A stretch of DNA of 64,000 nucleotides from Clostridia bacterium (GTDB lineage Bacteria > Bacillota > Clostridia > Oscillospirales > CAG-272), in the NCBI GenBank assembly GCA_017462385.1, contig JAFTRE010000023.1, positions 1 through 64,000 on the forward strand. The letters are read 5' to 3'. A program made the position numbers and the translations under genes. Positions 15,942 to 25,102 of the stretch are shown here, one piece after another; position 1 is the stretch's first letter, and every line of letters begins with the position of its first letter. The notes beneath the pieces are model-generated. The model did not search any database. It was not told where the DNA came from and was given only the letters and a program-made list of their open reading frames with translations.

Positions 15942-17063
15942 ATGAATTTACTTGAGCAGGCGCGCGTCGAGATCGACCGTATTGATAATGAGATGGCAAG
16001 GCTTTTCGAGCAACGCATGAAGGCGGCGGAGCTTGTCGCCGAGCACAAAAAAATACACTGTCTTCCCATCGAGGACAAAGCGCGTGAGAACGCTATGATA
16101 AAGCGTAATGCGGAGGGCGTGGAATTTGCATACCGCCCATATTATGAACAGTTCTTGACGAGCCTGATAACCGAGTCCAAAAAATATCAGAAATGCTTGC
16201 TTGAGGGTATGACCATTGCCTATAGCGGCGTGGAGGGCGCGTTTGCCCATCTTGCCGCTCGGCGCATATTCAAGGCGGGAACCACTGTTGCGTGCCAAAA
16301 CTTCGAGGAGGCTTACCGCGCCGTGGAGCAGGGGAGATGCGATTGCGCGGTATTGCCCATTGAGAACAGCTACGCGGGAGACGTTGATACCGTTATGGAT
16401 CTCGCATATCGCGGAACGCTGTCCATATCGGGAATTTACGATATGCCGCTCAGCCAAAGCTTGCTTGGTAAGCCGGGCGTAGCGATAAGTGAAATAAAAG
16501 AGGTTTGCAGTCATCCGCAGGCGCTGTCGCAGTGCATGCCCTATTTGCAAAGCCATGGCTGGCAGCTGACCCAAGCTGTCAATACAGCAATGGCGGCTCA
16601 AGCGGTGGCGCAGGGCGAGCGACGCGATATTGCTGTCGTAGCGGCGCGCGAGGCGGCTGAAATATACGGACTCGAGGTGCTTGAGGGCGACATAAACGAA
16701 AACAAAAACAACACCACCCGTTTTGCGGTGTTCACTCGTACTCCCTGCGAGGTAGCCCCAGCTGATAAGCATTTTGTGCTTATGTTCACCATTAAAAACG
16801 AGCCCGGTTCGCTCGGACGAGCCATTGCGGCTATAAGCGAGGGCGGCTTTAACCTCAAATGCCTGAAGAGCCATCCCACGGGAAATGAAAATTGGTCATA
16901 TTATTTCTATTCCGAGGGTGAGGGCAATCTCGGCTCGCCCGAGGGTAAGGCAATGCTTGCCGATCTCGGTCATGTATGTGAGCAGGTAAAGCTGCTGGGT
17001 AGCTTTGCGAGTGAGCGAGTGCTGGAATGCAGCGGCAAAATAGGAAAGGGTGCAAACAAATGA
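15942..17063 (+). CDS. pheA: Bifunctional chorismate mutase / prephenate dehydratase (P-protein)
   Basis: The 373-residue protein turns chorismate into prephenate and then phenylpyruvate. An AroQ-type chorismate mutase covers about residues 1-85 (RVEIDRIDNEMARLFEQRM). The dehydratase follows, from MTIAYSGVEGAFAHLAA to the catalytic NTTRFAVF (about residue 258), with PIENSYAGDVDTVMD between. A C-terminal ACT domain (about 278-355) should sense Phe. Its usual ESRP motif reads KSHP here, while NEPGSLGRAI matches the other effector loop. It is the first gene of the operon, behind the attenuator, and overlaps aroB by ATGA. Confidence 0.96.
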   Translation: MNLLEQARVEIDRIDNEMARLFEQRMKAAELVAEHKKIHCLPIEDKARENAMIKRNAEGVEFAYRPYYEQFLTSLITESKKYQKCLLEGMTIAYSGVEGAFAHLAARRIFKAGTTVACQNFEEAYRAVEQGRCDCAVLPIENSYAGDVDTVMDLAYRGTLSISGIYDMPLSQSLLGKPGVAISEIKEVCSHPQALSQCMPYLQSHGWQLTQAVNTAMAAQAVAQGERRDIAVVAAREAAEIYGLEVLEGDINENKNNTTRFAVFTRTPCEVAPADKHFVLMFTIKNEPGSLGRAIAAISEGGFNLKCLKSHPTGNENWSYYFYSEGEGNLGSPEGKAMLADLGHVCEQVKLLGSFASERVLECSGKIGKGANK

Positions 17064-18085
17064 GCGTTTTACACATGCAGCTCGGCGAGCATAGCTATGA
17101 TATTACCGTAGAGCGAGGAGCGCTTGCCCGCGCGGGCGAGCTTATGAGGCTCGACCGCCGAGTGCTCATACTTACCGACGACGGCGTGCCCGCACAGTAT
17201 GCACAGGCGGTCGCCGACGCTTGCCGCGAGCCGCACATTGTCAGACTTGAGCAGGGCGAGGCCAACAAATGCATTGAAAAATATACCGAAATACTTCGCA
17301 CTATGGTCGAAGCGGGCTTTGACAGAGGTGACTGCGTGGTCGCTGTCGGCGGCGGAGTTATGGGAGACCTTGGAGGCTTCGTGGCGGCAACTTATATGAG
17401 AGGCGTTGATTTTTACAACGTACCCACCACATTGCTCTCGCAGATAGATTCCTCTATCGGCGGCAAGGTCGCGGTTGATTTCGCGGGCTACAAAAATATC
17501 GTCGGCGCATTTTATCAGCCTCGCGCGGTCGTCATCGACCCCGAAGTGCTGAGCACGCTCGATCCGCGTCAGTTTGCCTGCGGTATGGCAGAGGCGATAA
17601 AAATGTTTGCCACGTTTGATGCAGATGCGTTCGAGACGGTAGAGCGCGAGGGCAAAAATGTCGATGTGGACAGCGTCATAATTCGGGCGCTGGAGATAAA
17701 GAGAGATGTCGTCGAGCAGGACGAAAAGGAAAAGGGACTGCGTCGCGTGCTCAATTTCGGACACACGGTGGGTCACGCCGTCGAGAGCCTCGGCGAGCAA
17801 AGTGACAGCCCGCTGTTGCACGGCGAATGTGTGTCGGTAGGAATGCTGTGCATGTGCGAGGGGGCGGTCAGAGAACGGATCGCCAAAACGGTAGCGCATT
17901 TCGATCTTCCCACAACATGGCGAGGCAAAAAAGATGACGTTATCGCCGCCATGACACATGATAAAAAAGCAAGCGGCGACCGCATAACGGTCATCAAGGT
18001 ACAAAAGCTCGGCAGCTTTACCGAGCAAAAAATGACGCCGACGGAAATCGCCGAACAAAGCAGAGAGGTAATAACACTCATATGA
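17060..18085 (+). CDS. aroB: 3-Dehydroquinate synthase
   Basis: The 341-residue NAD- and metal-dependent enzyme converts DAHP to 3-dehydroquinate. The NAD-binding segment GDCVVAVGGGVMGDLGGFVAATYMRG lies near residues 92-117 (partly quoted: VAVGGGVMGDLGGF). The metal ligands are Glu in GMAEAIK, His in NFGHTVGHAVE and His in LLHGECVSVGM. The ATG at 17060 overlaps the pheA stop by ATGA, so an upstream in-frame ATG inside pheA is not needed. It overlaps aroC the same way. Confidence 0.96.
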   Translation: MSVLHMQLGEHSYDITVERGALARAGELMRLDRRVLILTDDGVPAQYAQAVADACREPHIVRLEQGEANKCIEKYTEILRTMVEAGFDRGDCVVAVGGGVMGDLGGFVAATYMRGVDFYNVPTTLLSQIDSSIGGKVAVDFAGYKNIVGAFYQPRAVVIDPEVLSTLDPRQFACGMAEAIKMFATFDADAFETVEREGKNVDVDSVIIRALEIKRDVVEQDEKEKGLRRVLNFGHTVGHAVESLGEQSDSPLLHGECVSVGMLCMCEGAVRERIAKTVAHFDLPTTWRGKKDDVIAAMTHDKKASGDRITVIKVQKLGSFTEQKMTPTEIAEQSREVITLI

Positions 18086-19170
18086 AAAATATACTTGGAA
18101 ACGCGCTCACAGTAACGCTTTTCGGCGAGAGCCACGGTGTAGCAATAGGCGCCGTGATCGACGGTATCGCACCCGGTGTCGAGGTTGACAGGGAATATAT
18201 TGCGGCTAAGCTTTCACTTCGCCGTCCGTCGGGTAAAATATCCACAGCGCGACGCGAGATGGACGAATATATTATCGAAAGCGGAGTATATGACGGCAAA
18301 ACGACGGGTACTCCCATATGCATTCTGATACCAAATGCCGATACACACAGCAAAGACTATTCGGCACTTGCGGGAAAGGCACGTCCCGGTCACAGCGACT
18401 ACCCAGCATATTGCAAGTATCACGGCTTTGAGGATGCTCGTGGCGGAGGACACTTCAGCGGACGCATTACCGCGCCGATCGTGGCCGCGGGAGCGCTGAT
18501 TCAAGCCGCCTTGAAGCGCAAGGGAATATATATAGGCACACATATCAGCCGTCTGGCGGGTATCGAGGATGCAAAAATGTGTCCCGAGAGGGATGTCTCG
18601 GCGCTTGAAATGGTCGAATTTCCCGTGCTTGACAGCGAGGCGGGCGAGCGAATGCACGCCGCAATACTTGAGGCGCGCGAGGACCTCGACAGCGTGGGCG
18701 GCGTACTTGAAACGGCGGTCGTCGGTATGCCCGCAGGCGTCGGCGAGCCGTGGTTTGATACGGTCGAGAGCGTGCTGTCACATGCGTTGTTTTCCATTCC
18801 CGCCGTCAAGGGCGTTGAGTTTGGTGACGGCTTCGCGCTTGCCGATATGAAGGGCAGTCAGGCAAACGATCCCTACCGTGTCGAGAACGGTAAAATAGTA
18901 ACGACTACCAATCATATGGGCGGTATCGGCGGCGGTATTACAAACGGCATGCCCATCGTGTTCCGTTGCGCCTTAAAGCCCACCCCCTCCATTGCAAAAA
19001 CACAGCAGACCGTGGATTTCGTCAAGGGTGAGAACACGGACATGACCATAAACGGACGGCATGACCCCTGCATCGTTCACCGCGCCCGCGCCGTAGTCGA
19101 CGCGATCGCCGCGCTGACGCTTGCAGACCTGCTTACCGTGCGTTACGGTACGGATTGGCTGGCGCAGTAA
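18082..19170 (+). CDS. aroC: Chorismate synthase
   Basis: The 362-residue FMN-dependent enzyme eliminates phosphate from EPSP to give chorismate. GESHGVAIGAVIDGIAPG is at residues 15-32 with the catalytic His in GESHG. RRPSGKISTARRE supplies the phosphate-binding arginines. GGGHFSGRITAPIVAAGA and NHMGGIGGGITNGMPIVFR with the second conserved region, and NGRHDPCIVHRA near the end, complete the family pattern. The start overlaps the aroB stop by 4 nt. Confidence 0.97.
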   Translation: MKNILGNALTVTLFGESHGVAIGAVIDGIAPGVEVDREYIAAKLSLRRPSGKISTARREMDEYIIESGVYDGKTTGTPICILIPNADTHSKDYSALAGKARPGHSDYPAYCKYHGFEDARGGGHFSGRITAPIVAAGALIQAALKRKGIYIGTHISRLAGIEDAKMCPERDVSALEMVEFPVLDSEAGERMHAAILEAREDLDSVGGVLETAVVGMPAGVGEPWFDTVESVLSHALFSIPAVKGVEFGDGFALADMKGSQANDPYRVENGKIVTTTNHMGGIGGGITNGMPIVFRCALKPTPSIAKTQQTVDFVKGENTDMTINGRHDPCIVHRARAVVDAIAALTLADLLTVRYGTDWLAQ

Positions 19171-19180
19171 GGAGACATAA

Positions 19181-20425
19181 ATGCAGTACGGTTTGATAGG
19201 CGAAAAGCTGGGTCATAGCTTTTCCGCCGATATACACGCGCGGCTCGGTGATTATGACTACCGCTTAGTAGAGCTTTCGCGCGACGAGCTTGGCGATTTC
19301 ATGACAAAAAAGGATTTCGCCGCCATAAATGTGACCATTCCATATAAGCAGGATGTTATCCCTTATCTTGACGAGCTGGACAGTACCGCCGCCGAGATCG
19401 GCGCGGTCAATACCATCGTCAACAGAGGCGGACGCCTGACGGGCTACAATACCGATTTTTACGGTATGAGCGAGCTTATCAAGCGCGAAAATATCGCGAT
19501 CGAGGGCAAAAACGTCGCCATTCTCGGAACGGGCGGCACGTCAAAAACCGCCGCCGCTGTGGTGCGCTCGCTCGGAGCGGCGAGTATAGTTAAGGTTTCG
19601 AGGACCCCAAAAGAGGGCGAGATCCCGTATGAAGAGCTTTATGCCCGCGCGGACAGCATAGGCGTCATCATAAACACTACGCCCGTCGGCATGTACCCCC
19701 GCGACGGAGGCATACCGATACAAGTCGACAAATTCAAAAATCTCGGCGGCGTTATCGACGCGGTCTATAACCCGCTGTCTACCAACCTTGTGCTGGCGGC
19801 ACGCGAGCGCGGTATCCCCGCGCGAGGAGGACTTTATATGCTGGTCGCTCAGGCGGCACGTGCGGCGGAGCTTTTCTTTGACGACAGCGGCATGATGGCA
19901 AAGACCGAGCCCATTTTCCGTGAGCTTGAGGGCAAAAAGCTCAATATAGTGCTCGTCGGTATGCCGGGTAGCGGCAAAACAACGGTCGGACATCGCCTCG
20001 CCGAGCTGACAGGCAGAAATGTTATAGACAGCGACGACGAAATCGTGGCGGCGACGGGAATGCCCATCCCCGAGTATTTTACGAAGTACGGCGAGGGCGA
20101 GTTCCGCAACCGTGAGAGCGAGGTCATCGAAATTCTGGCACAGAAAAACGGTACTGTAATAGCAACGGGCGGCGGCGCGGTATTGCGGGAGCAAAACGTA
20201 AACGCGCTGCGGCGCAACGGAGTTGTTGTTTTTCTTGACAGAAGCGTTGAAAACATCGTCCCGACTGCGGACAGACCGCTCAGCCGCGACCGGGAGGCGC
20301 TCCAGACGCGTTACCGCGAGCGATATCCGATATATTGCAAGGCGGCTGACATACATCTTGATGCTAACGGAAGCGTTGATGAGGTCGCAGATCGGGTGAT
20401 CGCGGCGCTACACGCAATAAAATAA
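19181..20425 (+). CDS. aroEK: Shikimate dehydrogenase - shikimate kinase fusion
   Basis: The 414-residue protein joins two successive pathway enzymes in one chain. Residues 1 to about 250 are AroE: LIGEKLGHSFSADIH, the catalytic Lys in NVTIPYKQDVIPYL, NTDFYGMSELIK and the NADP site VAILGTGGTSKTAAAV. From about 258 onward it is AroK: the P-loop VLVGMPGSGKTTVGHRLAEL, the DSDDEIV shikimate site, FRNRESEVI, ATGGGAV and the lid TADRPLS. The reading frame runs through both without a stop. The fusion replaces 3-dehydroshikimate with shikimate 3-phosphate in one polypeptide. It is 10 nt after aroC and 11 nt before aroQ. Confidence 0.95.
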   Translation: MQYGLIGEKLGHSFSADIHARLGDYDYRLVELSRDELGDFMTKKDFAAINVTIPYKQDVIPYLDELDSTAAEIGAVNTIVNRGGRLTGYNTDFYGMSELIKRENIAIEGKNVAILGTGGTSKTAAAVVRSLGAASIVKVSRTPKEGEIPYEELYARADSIGVIINTTPVGMYPRDGGIPIQVDKFKNLGGVIDAVYNPLSTNLVLAARERGIPARGGLYMLVAQAARAAELFFDDSGMMAKTEPIFRELEGKKLNIVLVGMPGSGKTTVGHRLAELTGRNVIDSDDEIVAATGMPIPEYFTKYGEGEFRNRESEVIEILAQKNGTVIATGGGAVLREQNVNALRRNGVVVFLDRSVENIVPTADRPLSRDREALQTRYRERYPIYCKAADIHLDANGSVDEVADRVIAALHAIK

Positions 20426-20436
20426 AGAGGTAAGGT

Positions 20437-20874
20437 ATGAAAATTCTCGTAATAAACGGTCCGAATATAAATATGCTCGGTATCCGCGAGCCGGACATTT
20501 ACGGCAAAGAGACCTTCGCGGATGTTATCGAAAAAATAAAAAAGCACGCCGAGCAGCGCGGCGTTGAGGTGGGATTTTTTCAGTCCAACCACGAGGGCGC
20601 GCTGGTCGATGAGATACAGGCGGCATATCAGGTCTATGACGGCATCGTCATAAACCCCGGTGCCTATACACACACAAGCATTGCCATTGCCGACGCTATC
20701 AGCGCAGTTGCCATTCCCACGGTAGAGATACATATCTCCGATGTTGATAAGCGCGAGGCGTTCCGCCATATCAGCTATATTCGCCCGCTTTGTGTCGGCT
20801 GTATCAAGGGACACGGAACTGACGGTTATCTTGAGGCGATAGACCTGCTGATGGCGCGCGGAGAGTCGAAATGA
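20437..20874 (+). CDS. aroQ: 3-Dehydroquinate dehydratase, type II
   Basis: The 145-residue enzyme dehydrates 3-dehydroquinate to 3-dehydroshikimate. NGPNINMLGIREPDIYG at the N-terminus has the catalytic loop with Arg and Tyr, QSNHEGALVDEIQ follows, NPGAYTHTSIAIADAI has the Asn and Tyr-side contacts, and VEIHISDV has the catalytic His. Typical type II proteins are about 145-150 residues and form dodecamers. AGAGGT precedes the start. It overlaps aroA by ATGA. Confidence 0.97.
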   Translation: MKILVINGPNINMLGIREPDIYGKETFADVIEKIKKHAEQRGVEVGFFQSNHEGALVDEIQAAYQVYDGIVINPGAYTHTSIAIADAISAVAIPTVEIHISDVDKREAFRHISYIRPLCVGCIKGHGTDGYLEAIDLLMARGESK

Positions 20875-22088
20875 GGGCGATCATAAAGCCGAGCACAGCT
20901 TGCGGACGGGTATATATTCCGCAGTCCAAAAGTGTGGCGCATCGACTTCTCATAAACGCCGCCATGTGTGACGGTGTTTCCACCATTCGTCACCTGCCCA
21001 CCAATGAGGATATTTCGGCAACGGTAGACTGTCTTCGCGCTCTCGGCGCCGACATTAAATTAACCGAGTCGGGCGATTGCACCGTTTGCGGTATCAAGAA
21101 GGGGCAGAGCAGTAACGGTGTAAGACAGCTCGCCTGCCGCGAGAGCGGGAGTACACTGCGCTTCCTCATTCCCATCGCGCTTCTTGACGGAATCAAAACC
21201 GAATTTGTCGGCTCACGCCGACTGTTCGAGCGTCCGCTTGCCATTTATCGCGATATATGCGCGGACAACGGATTTTTGTGGGAGCAGAGCGATACGGGAG
21301 TTACCGTCTGCGGAAGACTTTGCGCGGGCGAATACAGCGTCCCCGGAAATATAAGCAGTCAGTTTATCACAGGGCTTTTGCTCGCATTGGCGGGGCTTGA
21401 CGGCGACAGCAAAATACTGCTGACCACCGAGCCGGAAAGCAATTCCTATATAGATATCACTATTGATTCGCTCGCCGCTTTCGGCGTCACAGTCGAGAGA
21501 CGGGGCGAGCGTGAGTTGTTTATCGCCGGCGGACAAAAACGCCGCGCGGCGCAAGAGCTTGCGGTTGAGGGCGACGAGTCGGGCGCGGCGTTCTTCGGAG
21601 CGCTTAACACGCTGGGCGGCGAGGTCACGCTCGATGGACTCAACGAAAAAACGCTTCAGGGCGACCGCGTATGGCGCGAGATGCTGAATGAGATACAAAA
21701 GGGAACGCCCACACTGTCCATTAAGGATTGTCCCGATCTCGGGCCCATACTTATGGCGGCGGCAGCAGCCTGCCACGGCGCGACGCTGACCGATACCTAC
21801 CGCCTCAAAATAAAGGAAAGTGACCGCGGCGCGGCAATGGCGGCGGAGCTCGCAAAATGCGGCGTGACGCTGAAACTTGCGGACAACAGCATCACGGTCT
21901 GTGGCGGCGGTCTGCACGCGCCCGACGGGATCATCGACGGGCATAACGACCACCGTATCGTCATGTCAATGGCGGTGCTTCTGACCCGAGTTGGCGGCGA
22001 GATAGAGGGGGCCGAGGCGGTGCGCAAGAGCATGCCGACATTCTGGGATCTGATGCACGCTCTCGGAGCAGATATCAAAACAGTATAA
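20871..22088 (+). CDS. aroA: 3-Phosphoshikimate 1-carboxyvinyltransferase (EPSP synthase)
   Basis: The 405-residue enzyme transfers the enolpyruvyl group of PEP to shikimate 3-phosphate. The N-terminal substrate Lys is in PQSKSVAHRLLINAA. CRESGSTLRFLIPIAL holds the loop that contacts PEP; it reads ESGSTLR rather than the NAGTAMR of the enterobacterial class I enzyme. GNISSQFITGLLLAL, KESDRGAAMAAEL and DHRIVMSMAVL are the later signatures. It is a little shorter than the E. coli protein. It starts within the aroQ stop codon. Confidence 0.96.
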   Translation: MRAIIKPSTACGRVYIPQSKSVAHRLLINAAMCDGVSTIRHLPTNEDISATVDCLRALGADIKLTESGDCTVCGIKKGQSSNGVRQLACRESGSTLRFLIPIALLDGIKTEFVGSRRLFERPLAIYRDICADNGFLWEQSDTGVTVCGRLCAGEYSVPGNISSQFITGLLLALAGLDGDSKILLTTEPESNSYIDITIDSLAAFGVTVERRGERELFIAGGQKRRAAQELAVEGDESGAAFFGALNTLGGEVTLDGLNEKTLQGDRVWREMLNEIQKGTPTLSIKDCPDLGPILMAAAAACHGATLTDTYRLKIKESDRGAAMAAELAKCGVTLKLADNSITVCGGGLHAPDGIIDGHNDHRIVMSMAVLLTRVGGEIEGAEAVRKSMPTFWDLMHALGADIKTV

Positions 22089-22116
22089 AACCACAACGAA
22101 AGAAGGCACAAATAAA

Positions 22117-22983
22117 ATGGAAAAAATATGTCCGAGCTCGAAAATACTTATAGTCGGACTTGGCCTCATGGGCGGCAGCTATGCCAAGGCACTGTCGCTC
22201 AAGGGCTACAAGGTCAGGGCGATAGCCCGCCGCCAAGAGAGCATCGACTACGCCGTGGATGGCGGATTTATCGAGTGCGGCTGGACAGAGGTGTGTGACG
22301 AGGCGCTCGATTGGGCGGAGTTTATCGTTTTTGCACTTTATCCTCAAGCATTCATAGATTGGATCGCTAAGTACGGCGACCGACTGCACGCCGGCACGCT
22401 TATTACCGACGTGACGGGCGTCAAGAGCTGTATCGTCAAGAAGGTGCAGGATATGTTGCCCGAGAGTGTTGAGTTCATCGCGGCGCATCCCATGGCGGGA
22501 CGCGAGCGCAGCGGCGTTGAGTATAGTGACGAAAAAGTTTTCTCGGGCGCGAACTATATCGTGGTTCCGACCGAGCGCAATACTCCGCATGCTATAGAGC
22601 TGTGTAAACAGCTCGGCGAGGAGCTGGGCTTTTACCGCGTCAGCGTGCTTGACTGCGAGTCGCACGATAAAATGATAGCGTTTCTTTCCCAGCTTACACA
22701 CTGCATCGCAGTCGCGCTCATGTGCTCCAACGATACCCCCGGCTTCGAGGCATATACCGGCGACTCCTTCCGCGACCTGACCCGTATCGCCCGCATCAAT
22801 GACGAGATGTGGAGCGAGCTGTTTCTGCTCAATAAGGACGCACTGCTCGCCGAAATGGACAACTTCATTGACCACTTCAAGGCGTTGCGTCAAACGCTTG
22901 CCAACGAGGATCGTGATGCCATGCGAGCCATGATGAGACTGTCGGGCGAGCGCCGCGAAAAGTTTGACAAGCCCAAGGCTTAA
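22117..22983 (+). CDS. tyrA: Prephenate dehydrogenase
   Basis: The 288-residue NAD(P)-dependent enzyme oxidatively decarboxylates prephenate to 4-hydroxyphenylpyruvate, the Tyr branch. The dinucleotide fold ILIVGLGLMGGSYAKAL is at residues 10-26, the catalytic His is in AAHPMAGRERSGVE, and SHDKMIAFLSQLTHCIAVAL matches the C-terminal helical domain. There is no mutase or ACT domain, so feedback control is not encoded in this chain. It lies 28 nt after aroA with AGAAGG before the ATG. Confidence 0.95.
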   Translation: MEKICPSSKILIVGLGLMGGSYAKALSLKGYKVRAIARRQESIDYAVDGGFIECGWTEVCDEALDWAEFIVFALYPQAFIDWIAKYGDRLHAGTLITDVTGVKSCIVKKVQDMLPESVEFIAAHPMAGRERSGVEYSDEKVFSGANYIVVPTERNTPHAIELCKQLGEELGFYRVSVLDCESHDKMIAFLSQLTHCIAVALMCSNDTPGFEAYTGDSFRDLTRIARINDEMWSELFLLNKDALLAEMDNFIDHFKALRQTLANEDRDAMRAMMRLSGERREKFDKPKA

Positions 22984-23053
22984 AAATAAAAAATAAAAAT
23001 ATACAAAAAAGTCGGGGATGAAAAATCCCTCGACACGAAAGGAAGTAAACACC

Positions 23054-24082
23054 ATGAACATGAATTTCCATTGCAAGCTGCCCATTCCTCAGGATATAAA
23101 GGCAGAGTACCCCGTAACTCCCGAGATGGCAGCCGTCAAGGCCGAGAGAGACGCGCAGATCAAGGCCGTTTTTGAGGGCAAGGATGACAGATTTATTCTC
23201 GTTATCGGTCCCTGCTCGGCAGACCGTCCCGAGTCCGTGCTTGAATATATAGGCAAGCTCAAGGATATTTCCGGAAAGGTTGCCGATAAGATCATAATCA
23301 TTCCTCGTATCTACACCAATAAGCCCCGCACCACGGGCGACGGCTACAAGGGAATGCTTCACCAGCCCGACCCCAATGCCACCCCCGATATGCTCAAGGG
23401 CATTATTTCCATCCGTCAGCTGCACATGACGGCACTGAAGGATTACGGCATGTCCTGCGCCGATGAGATGCTGTACCCCGATAACCACCGTTACCTGTCC
23501 GACCTGCTGTCCTATGTTGCAGTCGGCGCACGCTCCACCGAGAACCAGCAGCACCGCCTGACTGCCAGCGGACTTGATGTTCCCGTCGGACTCAAGAACC
23601 CCACGGGCGGCGATTTGAGTGTCATGATGAACGCCATCACTGCGGCACAGCATTCGCACACCTTTATCTACCGCGGCTGGGAGGTCGAGAGCACGGGCAA
23701 CCTGCTCGCTCACGCTATCCTTCGTGGCTACCAGACTGCCGACGGTAAGTCCGTTTCCAACTACTACTATGAGGATCTTGTCCGTCTGAACGAGCTTTAT
23801 GTAAAGTCGGGTCTGGCAAATCCTGCGGTAATCGTGGATACCAACCATGCAAACTCGGGCAAGAAGTACGCCGAGCAGCCCCGCATCGCGCTGGACGTTG
23901 TTCACAGCATGCGTCATAACAGCGATATTCGCAAGCTGTGCAAGGGTCTCATGATAGAGAGCTACCTTGTTGACGGCGCGCAGAAGACCGACGGCTGCAC
24001 CTACGGTCAGTCCATCACCGACCCCTGTCTCGGCTGGGAAAAGACCGAGAGACTTATTCTCGACCTGGCTGATAAGCTGTAA
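23054..24082 (+). CDS. aroF: DAHP synthase, class I (AroF/G/H type)
   Basis: The 342-residue enzyme condenses PEP and erythrose 4-phosphate, the committed step of the pathway. VIGPCSADRPESVLEY, PRIYTNKPRTTGDGYKGML, GARSTENQQHRLTASGLDVP, GLKNPTGGDL and VDTNHANSGKKYAEQ follow the AroG order, with metal ligands Cys in GPCS and His in DTNHAN. An N-terminal arm like that used for feedback binding in enterobacterial enzymes is present but short, so the effector cannot be named. The ATG at 23054 follows AAAGGAAG; an earlier ATG 12 codons upstream has no such site. It closes the operon. Confidence 0.95.
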   Translation: MNMNFHCKLPIPQDIKAEYPVTPEMAAVKAERDAQIKAVFEGKDDRFILVIGPCSADRPESVLEYIGKLKDISGKVADKIIIIPRIYTNKPRTTGDGYKGMLHQPDPNATPDMLKGIISIRQLHMTALKDYGMSCADEMLYPDNHRYLSDLLSYVAVGARSTENQQHRLTASGLDVPVGLKNPTGGDLSVMMNAITAAQHSHTFIYRGWEVESTGNLLAHAILRGYQTADGKSVSNYYYEDLVRLNELYVKSGLANPAVIVDTNHANSGKKYAEQPRIALDVVHSMRHNSDIRKLCKGLMIESYLVDGAQKTDGCTYGQSITDPCLGWEKTERLILDLADKL

Positions 24083-24084
24083 TA

Positions 24085-24125
24085 AAAAATCAAGGGCGCG
24101 CTCAACGAGCGCGCTCTTGATTTTT
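24085..24125. terminator. Bidirectional terminator after the aro operon
   Basis: A stem of about 18 bp (left arm AAAATCAAGGGCGCGCTC, one G-T pair) closes around AAC (24104-24106) and is followed by TTTTT on the + strand; the A run before it gives a T run on the - strand. It separates aroF from the convergent serine hydrolase gene. Confidence 0.88.
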
Positions 24126-24137
24126 AGTTGGTATGCT

Positions 24138-24983
24138 TCAGTCATGTATCATAACATCAAACGGAACCTTTTTCTCGTAGCCGTGCCATGCCACGGCGAG
24201 TCCGCGCTCGGGATTGAACGTCAGCATCTGACCTCTCATGCCGCCCTTGCCGTACCAGCCGTTGCCCTTGTCCTTGAATTCGTAGCCGTTTTTGAGCACG
24301 ATGTCAACCCAATCCTTTGAAATGACACGCGTGCCTTGCCATTCGCCGCCGTTGAGGTACAGAATGCCCAGCTTGACGACGTCCTCGGTGCGCAGATAAA
24401 GTCCCGTCGCGCCCATGCTGTATCCCTCGGGGCAGACACTCCAGGCGAACTCTTTAAAATTCATGGTTTTCATGAGGATGGGTCGCAAAAGCTCCGCGAT
24501 ATCCATGCCCGCAAGGCGCTCTACCACACGGGACAGCACGTAATACGCCGCGTCGGTGTACTGATGCACGGTGCCCGGCTTGTGGGGAAGCGGGGCGGAT
24601 AATACCACCTTCAGATAATCGGTCGAGCCGAATTTTGTGGCATCCTCAGCGTCGATGTCCAGCATACCGTGGTCAAATCCGACGTAGTGAAGCATGAGGT
24701 TGTGAAGCGTGACCTCTCGCCAATTAGTGTCCATATTCTCGGGCAGCTTGTCGGACAGCACGTCAACGACGTGTGTCTCGGGCGTGAGCAGTCCTTTGTC
24801 GTAAAGCATACCGATAGCGGTGACCGTGAAGGCTTTTGCTATCGAGTAGCAGTTACAGCAGGGATTGGCGGGGACGGCACGCTGGAGTCGGATGTTGTAG
24901 TCGCGGTCGCCCTCGGCGATAAAATATACATTGAGTCCCGCACTGCGCGCGCGGGCATCGTAGTCGATGGTGGTAAGAGCCAT
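24138..24983 (-). CDS. Serine hydrolase of the beta-lactamase/class C superfamily
   Basis: The 281-residue protein belongs to the class C beta-lactamase-related family, which includes esterases and D-aminopeptidases. The nucleophile motif SxxK is SIAK at about residues 47-50 in CYSIAKAFTVTAIG. The second motif reads YTDAAYYVLSR where YxN is usual. GLYLRTEDVVKLGILYLNGG and a late WYGKGGMRG segment follow. There is no signal peptide, so it is likely cytosolic, and the substrate is unknown. The ATG at 24983 is 8 nt after GGAGG, better spaced than the ATG two codons upstream. Confidence 0.82.
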   Translation of the reverse strand: MALTTIDYDARARSAGLNVYFIAEGDRDYNIRLQRAVPANPCCNCYSIAKAFTVTAIGMLYDKGLLTPETHVVDVLSDKLPENMDTNWREVTLHNLMLHYVGFDHGMLDIDAEDATKFGSTDYLKVVLSAPLPHKPGTVHQYTDAAYYVLSRVVERLAGMDIAELLRPILMKTMNFKEFAWSVCPEGYSMGATGLYLRTEDVVKLGILYLNGGEWQGTRVISKDWVDIVLKNGYEFKDKGNGWYGKGGMRGQMLTFNPERGLAVAWHGYEKKVPFDVMIHD

Positions 24984-25102
24984 GGTCATGTCCTCCGTGG
25001 AGATTTTTTATTATTTTAGCATGATTTCAGAGCGAAGTCAAGAGCAGTTATTTTTGCGCGTATTGGTGCATATGATTAAAAAAATACACATTGGAGATCA
25101 TC

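Noticed and set aside
22877-24145. Long - strand open frame opposite aroF
   Set aside because: DAHP synthase on the + strand has every signature; the antisense frame has no motif or start signal.
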